Source: Actinostola sp. cb2023
Taxonomy: Eukaryota > Cnidaria > Anthozoa > Actiniaria > Actinostolidae
Assembly: GCA_033675265.1 (NCBI GenBank)
Contig: JAUJYZ010000630.1
Location: 1-64,000 of the forward strand
Direction: 5' to 3'
Length of the DNA: 64,000 nt
Shown: positions 51,201 to 63,200 of the stretch, one piece after another
Layout of the letters: every line of letters begins with the position of its first letter
Numbering within the stretch: position 1 is the first letter of the stretch
Translations under genes and position numbers: made by a program
The notes under the pieces: model-generated
The model's database searches: none
What the model saw: the letters and a program-made list of their open reading frames with translations, nothing else
What the model was told of the DNA's origin: nothing

Positions 51201-54200
51201 AAAATAGATAGTAGATAACAGCAATTCCCTCTCCCCATTCCTCTCCCTTTATTTTGTACACAGGGTTCCCACTAATGTGCAATCACCTTGTTTTAACAAC
51301 CACTGTGACGTTGCGCTCTAAGCTCGGTGAGCTTGGTCTCTTGCTGATACTATAAGGTGACGATTACCACCAATCTATGAAGATAAAACAAGATATCACG
51401 AATTTAATACGAAAACATCACGAAGACAACACGAAGACATTACGAGTCAAATCGTAACCAATTAATTCCTGTTATAAGGATCTTTCAACAAGCAATACGA
51501 ATACCAAAACGAATACATCCCGATATCAATACGAATACATTCCAATACTAATACGAATACACCCCGATATCAATACGAATACATCGCGATACTAATACGA
51601 ATACATCCCGATGCCAATACTAATACATCCCGATACTAATACGAATACACCCCGATACCAATACGAATACATTCCGATACTAATACGAATATACCCCGAT
51701 ACCAATACGAATACATTCCGATAATAATACGAATACATCCCGATGCCAATACTAATACATCGCGATACTAATACGAATACACCCCGATACCAATACGAAT
51801 ACATTCCGATACTAATACGAAACCAATAAGTTTACATCCGAATCCCAAAACTTTCAAGAAGTCGTTATTTTAACAACATTTGCGCAGAAAGATATGACGA
51901 TACCTCAGTCTGTCCTGCAAGTCGATACTTGACGACACCACCCAATCCAAGATCATCATCTGTAGCAGTGATGGTGAACAGCTCTGTAGTCTTGATGTCT
52001 TTAAAGTCGTACTCGTACGAAGGATTAGTGAACCGTGGCGCGTTATCGTTAACGTCTTCTACATAGATGTTAACGACTGCACTAGCAGACGATAGGACAT
52101 CAGTACCACCACCCTCAATACCTGACAATAACACATCCATTATATTACAGTTAGTCAAACATAGATGTTAACGACTGCACTAGTAGCAGACGATAGGACA
52201 TCAGTACCACCACCCTCAATACCTGACAATAACATATCCATTATATTACAGTTAGGCAAACATAGATGTTAACGACTGCACTAGCAGACGATAGGACATC
52301 AGTACCACCACCCTCAATACCTGACAATAACACATCCATTATATTACAGTTAGTCAAACATAGATGTCAACGACTGCACTAGTAGCAGACGATAGGACAT
52401 CAGTGCCACCACCCTCAATACCTGACAATAACATATCCATTATATTACAGTTAGTCAAACATAGATGTTAACGACTGCACTAGTAGCAGACGATAGGACA
52501 TCAGTGCCACCACCCTCAATACCTGACAATAACATATCCATTATATTACAGTTAGTCAAACATAGATGTTAACGACTGCACTAGCAGACGATAGGACATC
52601 AGTACCACCACCCTCAATACCTGACAATAACATATCCATTATATTACAGTTAGTCAAACATAGATGTTAACGACTGCACTAGCAGACGATAGGACATCAG
52701 TACCACCACCCTCAATACCTGACAATAACATATCCATTATATTACAGTTAGTCAAACATAGATGTTAACGACTGCACTAGCAGACGATAGGACATCAGTA
52801 CCACCACCCTCAATACCTGACAATAACATATCCATTATATTATAGTTAGGCAAACATAGATGTTAACGACTGCACTAGTAGCAGACGATAGGACATCAGT
52901 ACCACCACCCTCAATACCTCAATATCCTGACAATAACATATCCAATACCTGACAATTATAGTTAGGCAAACATAGATGTTAACGACTGCACTAGTAGCAG
53001 ACGATAGGACATCAGTACCACCACCCTCAATACCTGACAATAACACATCCATTATATTACAGTTAATCAAACATAGATGTTAACGACTGCACTAGTAGCA
53101 GACGATAGGACATCAGTACCACCACCCTCAATACCTGACAATAACATATCCATTATATTATAGTTAGTCAAACATAGATGTTAACGACTGCACTAGCAGA
53201 CGATAGGACATCAGTACCACCATCCTCAATACCTGACAATAACACATCCATTATATTACAGTTAGACAAACATAGATGTTAACGACTGCACTAGCAGACG
53301 ATATGAGGACATCAGTACCACCACCCTCAATACCTGACAATAACATATCCATTATATTACAGTTAGGCAACGATGATGGTAATGATAACAATGATAATAG
53401 TAGTGTTGGGATACCTGTGTCATTCTTGTCGCTTTCGTCACACTTTGCTTTCCCAGCTCGTACCGTCAGCTTAAACACCGCTGTACTCTCACGATCGACG
53501 TTGTTGTCAACAGTTATCTCTCCTGCGAAATCAAAGAAAGAGACGTCACTAATGACGTCATCGTTTTCGCTGACGTATGTTGTGACGTCACTAGAACCCA
53601 GGCTCACCTGTGTCTTTGTTGATTCTAAACTCTCCCCCAGGCATTCCCGACTTTATCTTGTAGTCTAAAACCCTATTGGCTACTTTATCGGGGTCGGTGG
53701 CCGACACGAACACGATGTGGGTGCCTCGTTTTTCGTTCTCTCGGATAGTGACGTTGTACACCGACGGTTGGAAAAACGGACAGTTGTCATCCACGTCGAT
53801 GACGTCAATGATGACGTCAGCTAATGACGTCAGACGAGGAGTTCCCATGTCAGATACACGGACCTTCAGGGTGTAGGTAGCCTGCAACTCGCGGTCTAAC
53901 TTTTTCTTGGTGGTAATAACACCGTTGGTATCGTTGAGCGAGAAGACATCTTTGTATTCACGGGTCAAGAGTTCGAAGGTCAGTTGGCCGTTGAGACCCG
54001 CGTCTGCGTCTGTGGCTAATAACCGCATTACATATGTGCCTGCAGGCTCGTTTTCCTTGACACTGCCCCTCAGTGATGTTGTGTTGATCTGTGGTACGTT
54101 GTCATTGACATCCACGATGTTTATGTTGACATTAGTAGTAGATGACCTGGGAGGGGTCCCTAAGTCAGATGCTTTGACAGTGAGCTGATAGCTGTCTTTG

Positions 54201-57200
54201 GCTTCACGGTCGGGTACTTGACGAAGGGATATGACTCCTACAAGGATGGAGAACATGAGGTTATTTGTAAATCGTCATCACTACTCGTAACGCAGCCCAA
54301 CCATTGCTTCTGAGGCTACTAAATAATAACCACACATATATTTGCAATTGCGTCTTTTTGATGGGTTTCCTGTGGTTTATCATAGTTTATCGTCGTCATC
54401 ATCATTGTTCAAGCAAATATAATCATAATAAAAAGCCATTCTCGTCCCCAGACCCTTCTCAACTTTTAAAGTTGAGAAGGGCCTGGGGACGAGAATGAAT
54501 TAAAAAGCAATTAATTACTGACCTGTAATGTTAGCAATAGTAAACATTCCATCCCCGTTACCACCAGTAATACTATAGACCACTTTACCAGCTTTGTCTA
54601 AGTCTGGATCGACAGCCAACACCTCTGACACCAGCGATCCTATTGCTTCGTCCTCTTTCACATTAGACTGATATGGATCTTTTTCAAAAACTGGTGAATT
54701 GTCGTTAACATCCAACACGGTCACGCGGATAGTCACCTGCTTGGACTTGAGCCTGGGGTTCCCATGGTCAGCGGCTATGCATTGGAGAGTATAGCTCGAT
54801 GTGCTCTCACGGTCTAGTTTCACGGTAGTGCGAATGATTCCAGTCTGTGGTTCGATTGAGAAAGCTGCGCTACGTTGTACCAAACTGTACGATATCTGCG
54901 CATTCTTGCCTAAGTCTCGATCCTTGGCGTTGACTTGAAACACAGACGAACCAATGGTAACATTTTCAAAAACGCTCACTGCAAACGCACTTCCGGTGAA
55001 TGTTGGTGGGTTGTCATTCACATCAGTGACGTCAATGGTAACCATGGCATCATCCATTCGCGCGGGAATTCCTCGGTCTATCACCAGTACTTGGATGACG
55101 TAATGGTCTCTAGATTCTCTGTCTAGTGAGTCAGCGGTAGAAATAGCACCGCTCGACGGGTCGATATTGAACCTGTCACTATCGGTATAGCTGGTGTTTA
55201 AGAAGTATATAAGGCTTCCAAAGGGGTCTTTATCGTTGGCAGACACGCTTAGTATCTGGGTCAATACAACAGAGTTTTCCTGGACGCTACCAGAGTATGC
55301 ACGCTTGGTGAATATAGGACTGTTATCGTTAATATTAATGACGTCTATTACAACCCTAGTCTGTGATGTGTACTTGGTATCCATCGCGCTGACGGTAAGG
55401 ATGTAGTTCGCTATCGTCTCGTAGTCGAGGGTAGTTTTGGTCGATATTTCACCTGTGCTCGGGTCGATGGTAAAAGCGTCTTGGATATTACCGCTGACTA
55501 TCTGGTATTGCACTACAGCATTTGGGCCAACATCAGCGTCAGTGGTTTTGACTTTCACCACGACTGAATTCACTGGAGAACTTTCATTAATACTCGCTAG
55601 GAACGATAAGAACAACGACGCAACGGTTATTATATTTATCATATTCCGTTTGGAGCATCCCACCCCTCCCCTGATAGAAGTGATGGAGCACTCACCCTTC
55701 CCCTGATAGAAGCGATGGAGCACCCCGCCCTCCCCTGATAGAAGCGATGGAGCACTCACCCTTCCCCTGATAGAAGCGATGGAGCACCCCGCCCTCCCCT
55801 GATAGAAGTGATGGAGCACTCACCCTTCCCCTGATAGAAGCGATGGAGCACTCACCCTTCCCCTGATAGAAGTGATGGAGCACCAACCCCACCCCTGATA
55901 TAAGCGATGGAGCACCCCACCCCACACCTGATAGAACTATAGAACTAAGACAAGATAAGGGGACAGAGAGGGCCGGAGTCGCACGCTGGTTCTGTGATAT
56001 CTTAATTCTAATAATGATATTTTTAGAGCATACGAATCTCTGTGTAAGCAGACTTGCGGTGACTTCCGATATCATTTAGATATGTCAGACGTGCGCCGAT
56101 ATAACCAGAAGTCTGCTTACACAGAGGTTCGCATGTTCTAAAAATACCCTTATTGAAATTAAGATTCTTGTATAATAACTTAGCCGTATTACTGGCGACT
56201 GTTCGACTAAGGGTAGGGCACGAAGTTCCCGGCGTGTGTGGCCTGACCTATACTAAGTCCCTGAGGGCCACATGTTGGATAACTGTAACTGGTTATTGCG
56301 TATTTACCCTCAGTTAAAAAAAAAAAAAAAAGTCAAAGGCAGGCTTACCTCGATAAGGATTCTTATCAAATACAGGTGGATTGTCATTCACATCTTTCAC
56401 GACAATGTTAAACATTTTATCAGTAAACATGACTGGTGAGCCGTGATCAGACGCTCGGATGGTCAGCGGATACGTTGCCTTGGATTCACGATCTATACTA
56501 CCATATACGGTAATGGCGCCATTTGTTGGGTTGATAACAAAGACTCCTCCTGAACCAACGACGATCTTGTAACCAATCCGAGCATTTTCTCCTACGTCAG
56601 CATCTGTTGCCATAACAACGCCTACTTGAGTACCACGTGCAGCATTTTCCATGACAACGAAGGTCGTGTTCTGATTGGTGTATTTAGGGGCGTTATCGTT
56701 TTCGTCTGTAACTGTTATCTTCACCGAGGTGCTGCTAGAGCGCGGGGGTTTCCCTGAGTCACTGGCTCGAACTATCAAATTATACGATGCTGTGGTTTCA
56801 CGATCAATAGGTCCTGTCACGGATAGTTGTCCTGTACTGGGGTTGATTGAAAATGCGCTTTTAGTATCCCCTGATACGATAGCGTACGATACACGTCCAT
56901 TGCTACCATCGTCAGGATCACGAGCTTGCAGGCGTAACACGACAGAATTACGAGCCGTGTTTTCCACCAATGAGACGGCGTAATTGTTCTGTGAAAACTT
57001 AGGCAAGTTGTCATTGACGTCATCAACTGTCACGGTTACCTTGACAACGGAAGACTGACTTGGACTACCGTGATCCTTTGCGGTCACGGATAATACATAC
57101 GATGCTTGCTGTTCTCGATCCAGGACTGCGCGGGTTGAGATGAGGCCAGTTGAGGAGTCGACTTGGAACTTATTTTGGTCGCCTGACGTCAGAAGGTACG

Positions 57201-60200
57201 TGATCTCTGCGTTGGTGCCTTCGTCGCGGTCTGTAGCATGTACCTCGACAAGCGAAGTCCCTAACGATGAAAAACACTGAGTTATGACGAAAACTGAATA
57301 AACGGGAAAGTTGGAGTGCAAGTCTGAATCTGAGTCGATTATTATTATTTTGTTTCTAGAGAATTGGAGAATTATTATTATATGTGAACATGTGGTATAA
57401 TCATCATGTATTCCTCACTGAAATACAGCACTGTAGTGTAAGAAGTCTCGTGTAAGCGAGGAATAAGGAACAAAGTATAGTTGAACGAGTCAGTGTTGTT
57501 TAAAGTGCAACTAACCCCTATGAGATTGTTTTAAAAATCTATTCAATATAAGCTGAATAGTTGGTGGGTTCAGTATTTTGTGATTTGAACCTTGCGTTTA
57601 TGAGTTATAGAGGTTTGAAATCTCAATATGCAAATTTGATGACGTCTACTAAGGAATTTGCCATAACTTATTTAGACTTTTTCAAGAAGAACTTATTTTT
57701 TTGAATGGGCAAAAAAGTTATAAAATCATTTATAAAGATTGTGAAAATATTCTGTAAGTTTTCAAATGTCAATAATCAGCACAAGGGCGTTTTTGTATAA
57801 TAAATGAAGTATTAGTAGACGTCATCAAATTTGCATATTGAGATTTCAAACCTCTATAACTCATAAACGCAAGGTTCAAATCACAAAATACTGAACCCAC
57901 CAACTATTCAGCTTATATTGAATAGATTTTTAAAACAATATCATAGTGGTTAGTTGTACTTTAATCAAATACAAGATGGCGGACCCCCGAGCACATGGTC
58001 ATCGGGGTGAGCTTACTGCGCCTGCGCGGACAACATTAATATTCATGAACATGACAAACACTGTGCAGTGTATAACTACAGTACATGTGCACAACATAGA
58101 GTCGTTTTCGTATGAGCGGGAAAGTTACGGCACCGCGCCGTGTCGTATTGAAAGAGTTTGATTGGATGAGACGCATCTGCGCGCTTTTTGATTGGTTCAG
58201 AAAGGAAGCCATTTGAGTGTCAAGGTACCGTAGGATTCCCACTCATATGAAAACGACTATATAGCAGAACTAGATATACGGTATAGTAATATGGCTGACA
58301 ATATTGCATGTATGTCGTCTGTACACAATGAGTATAAGAAAGAGTTATCGTTAGTTTTCAGTACCTTGTGGTTGATTCTCAGTAATTCTAGCCGAGTAAG
58401 AGTTGCTGTCAAACACGGGTTTGTTATCATTAACATCAATCACTCGTATTGTAGCGTTATTAGACACAGATTTGCCACCCGTGTCTTTTGCTTCCACAAC
58501 TAGCGTATAATTAGCAATGGTCTCACGATCTAGTCGCTTAGCAACGCTGATGACGCCACTCGCTCCACCAATCGCAAACGCGCCATCGGTGTCTCCTTCT
58601 GTAATAGCAAACAACAGGCTACTTCCGTCAGAGTCAGTCGCATTCAATTTCACGACCCGCGTTCCTATAGCAACGTCTTCACTGACGTAGGTGACTTGAG
58701 CCTGCGATACAAACGTGGGGACATTGTCGTTGACGTTGATGATGGTGATATTGACATGCGCAGTAGCGCTCAAGGAAGGCACCCCAGAATCCTTAGCGGT
58801 GACAGTCATGAGGTACGCGCTCGTCTGTTCGTAGTCGAGTGAAGTAGCAGACATGACGAAGCCTGTTGCGTCGATGGTGAAGTTTTCACTACCGGGTCCG
58901 CTAAGACTGAAGGTGATTTGACCATTAGAACCAGTATCACTATCATGAGCTTTGACCTAGAAACATAAACACAAACTAGACTCAATACTGACAAAATCAT
59001 CAATGGTTTTAGTCATGTGCAACCGAAAACCATGGTTACAAAGGGTAATAAAATAACTACGCATGCGCTAAAAGGTGACGTCGCTGACCTGTAATACAGA
59101 AGACCCAATCGATGCATCCTCTCTTATTTTACCGGAGAACATTTTTTGGGTAAAAATGGGTGGGTTGTCATTGACGTCATCGACCGCTACCGTGACAACA
59201 GTACGAGCAGACTGCGAGAAAGGCTTCCCAGAATCCATTGCCACTACTGTCAAAGCGTAACTTGCTGTCTTTTCTCTGTCGAGGGGGTTCTTGGTTGAGA
59301 TAACGCCAGTGTTTGCATTGATGGAGAATCTGTAAATGAAGTCGTTATACAACACATGATTTAGAATCTGTAGTAGTAGTAGTATGTAGTGTAGCTTATT
59401 GTTGTAGTTAATTTATTATGTATTTAGCGCATTAGCCTGTAATTCAGTGTATTATAATCTGCAAAAGGCTCAAATAAACCAGACGTATAGACATGTACAT
59501 AGATAGACAGACAGACAGACAGACAGTCATACAGCGGAAGAAGAGATATGCATGCACACAAAAATTCAAGTAGACAGACAGGGAGTTAGTAATGCTTTGA
59601 ATGCAAGCAATTACACGTATGTAAATTGACAGACACACACTAGACATATAGACGGACAGACAGTCATATTCTTACCCAGAATGAGTATTTCCATCAAAGA
59701 TAGTGTAAGTGAGTTTGCCGTTGTTGCCTGTATCAGCATCGCTTGCAGATACCTTCCCTACGCTGGTCCCTACACTAGCGCTCTCTAGGACGCCGAAATG
59801 AAAAGGCGCTCCAACAAACGCGGGCTGATTATCGTTTTCGTCTTGAATGTCCACATAAACATCGACCGAATCACTGAGCCTGCTGACCGAACGAAAGCGA
59901 CCCTGGCCATCTTGTGCTGTAACTACCAGATGGTAGGACCCAGTAGTCTCGCGGTCAAGTGGTGCCGTGGTAGTAATTTCCCCAGTGGCCTGGACACAGA
60001 AAAATACATCAATACATCAATACATCATTACATCATTACGTCTCTAGTAACAAGCATGAGTACTTACTGGGTTGATGGCGAATTTGTGATCTCCTCCAGT
60101 TAGTGAGTACAGTAGTTTACCATTTGCACCAGAGTCAGGGTCGACAGCAGTAACATAACACACACCAGCTCTACTCGCCATATTCTCAGCTACACTGCAG

Positions 60201-63200
60201 TTATACATATCTTGAGGGAACTTGGGAGCATTGTCATTAACGTCATCAACCATCACCTTGACAACGGTCGTCGTCTGCTTTGCTGGTGACCCATGATCCA
60301 TTGCGGTAATAGTGAAGGAATACGAGGTTTGCGTTTCGTAGTCGAGTGTTTTGGAGAGAAAGATTTTACCAGTGGTTGGTTCGACAGTAAAGCTAGCTGT
60401 TGATCCCGAATACGTAACTTTACCATTGCTCCCCGAGTCCCGGTCCCCTGCGGTCACCTGCCCGACTAGGGTACCCACGGGTTTGTCTTCTGCGATGTGG
60501 AAGGTATACGGACCGTTAAAGACTGGTGCATTGTCGTTTACATCAGTAATGTTCACGTTAACCAGGCATTTAGAGCTTAATGATGGGACCCCTCCATCAC
60601 GTGCTTCGATGATCAGGGCAAATGAAGGTGTTGTCTCTCGGTCGAGTGGTGAAGACACTCGTATGGCGCCTGCAACACAAGACAACATCAATCAATACAA
60701 GCGCAACCGAGCCCGAAGGCCATAAAAGACTTAAAAAACGAATTAAGGTTTCCCGGCAGAACCGCAAACGAAACGAAGCGTATAATATTGGATGATCACA
60801 GTCAAGACTCAAAATACAACAAACCTCCGAGTACAATACTCCTTTTTACAGTTCCCGGCGCCATCTTGAAAGGTAGCCGTGCCTTTGCATCGAAGCGAGA
60901 CCAACGGTGACCTTGCAATGATAGAGACATGTGAATAATTGTCCAAGGTGTTAAAAAAGGTCTCTATCACTGCAAGGTTACCGTTGGTCTCGCTTCGATG
61001 CAAAGGCACGGCTACCTTTCAAGATGGCGCCGGGAACTGTGAAGGGGAGTATTGTCTCATGCACGTGCACTTTTGAGACGAGAAACATTGTCAAAAATAA
61101 ACAATAAATAGAACTAAATGTAGGGAGAGTGCTCTAGATCACACATGAAAATCCTTGTGCGCGTTGACCCTAGAAAGAAATGGACTCGATCCAAACGGAG
61201 AAATTTCAATGACAACCAAAGTATCATTATATTAAGCCTATTATCTTACATAACTGAATAATAATAATAATAATAACAACTTTATTACTATGTCATGTGT
61301 TCTAGCTTACAAGAAACTAATTCGAGACACCTATCTATACCCACTAAAACCCCCTTCCCCTCACATATCTCTACTGATTCTCATTCCCATCCTTGTCCCA
61401 TTGTTCCCATTCCACATCTCCATTGATTCTCATTCCCATCCCTGTCACATTGCTCCGTTTCATTTCATTTCACTACTAAGATTCAATGACAAACTTACCT
61501 GTACTGTCGTCTATAGTAAACTTATTGCCAGTATTACCACTCACTATACTGTACAACACGCGACCACGTGGCCCTGTATCAGCATCGTTGGCTGTCACAG
61601 TAATCACAGCTGTACCCTTGGCTGCATCTTCGTTCACGTGTGCTTGGTAGGTATTGGAGTCAAACACGGGCGCGTTATCGTTCACATCTTCGATTGTTAT
61701 AATGGCGTGTACTGTAGCATTTCTGATTGGCTGACCTTTGTCACGTGCCTCTAGTTTTAAGTCATATTCACCCTTGGTCTTGAAACTGGGAGAATTATTG
61801 ATTGTAATCAACCCTGAACGCAAGAGAAGAAACTCGGATGAAAAACCTTTTTTGTTTAATCGAGAATATCTAATTACCCTCGTCCCCAGTTCTCCCGCCA
61901 GATATCCGCCATAATGGGATGTGGTGGGACTGGGAACGAGTTGGATATCAGTCATATTCACCTGAGTCTTGATCGACTGTAAATGTGTTGCCACTGTTGC
62001 CATTGACGACGAAGTACTGTACTTTACCATTGAGTCCACTATCGCGATCTGTGGCCGATACCTAAAAGTTGTGCAGAGTAATTTACTATTCATTAATTTA
62101 CTAGAGTGCAAACCAGCCATGTGTCCGTGAAACAGTACTAACTAATTAGTACTGAATAGCACTGATGAAACAATAGAAAACAATGGAGATAACACTATTT
62201 AGTACTATTTAGTAATAGTACTATTTCACGGATATATGGTTTGCACTCTATCTCTAAATTATTATTATTACTATTCACTCCATATATGGCTATATGTACA
62301 GTTCTATATTATCCCTACAGCAAACGAACACTTCGATTCTATAACAGGAAAACCGCTGCAATACTCCAGTTTCGCGTTGTTTAGAGATGACCGCTGTCCA
62401 TGACAAAAGATGCATTTGTACAGGCTTAGCCTCGATTCAGAAACCAGTCCGTGCAATTTAAAAATGTTTCTATTGTTTTATGTCAACATTTTTTCGTGTT
62501 CTTGTTGATATTTGTGAATAATTTACACTGACTCGAGGCTAACCCTGTACAAATGCGTCTGATGTCAATAAGTACAGCGGTTTTACAACGGGATCTGTGA
62601 ACGCGAAAAGGGACTATACAGACACTTCGATTCAGTAAAGTCGCGTATAGATTATTACTATACATGTTGTAACCGCTGACAAGTGCGGGATTAGCTCTGT
62701 TCTATTATAGCACTGAAATCAATTGAAGATTTGAAGATTGACACTTTGATACAATAGCAATTCACTGTCTCGTGAGGAATTTTCATCAGCTGAATTGCTA
62801 GTTTGCAATCAATCCCTGGAGATTTAAAGTACAAAGACGCAGCGGCCATGATGGTGGTACAAACAAGAGAAGCTAATGAGGAATGCTTTGTTATCGGAAT
62901 CCAACATGGCCGCCATGACGTCACGTGCAAACCAGCAATTGAATACTCCTCTGCTTGATAGCACATAATAATAATAATAATTTATTTAAACACGTAGTCA
63001 CCTAAGAGCTACAAAGCTCGTTAAAACGTGAACGTGAACAAAAACAAATATATATAAAACAAAAATATAAATATAGTATACTTTTGATGGCATAATATAC
63101 TTATGGAGGCAGTGTTTGCCCGTCATTTGAAGGCAAATAATGAGATTCAAGGACTTTTAACAGCTGATTGATACCAAGCAATACATTCATTACTGTCACC

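Noticed and set aside
52846..53070. Extra cadherin exons in the repeat upstream of exon 51904-52121
   Set aside because: The units copy only the first ~20 codons of the real exon and run into stops. They are duplicated acceptor regions.
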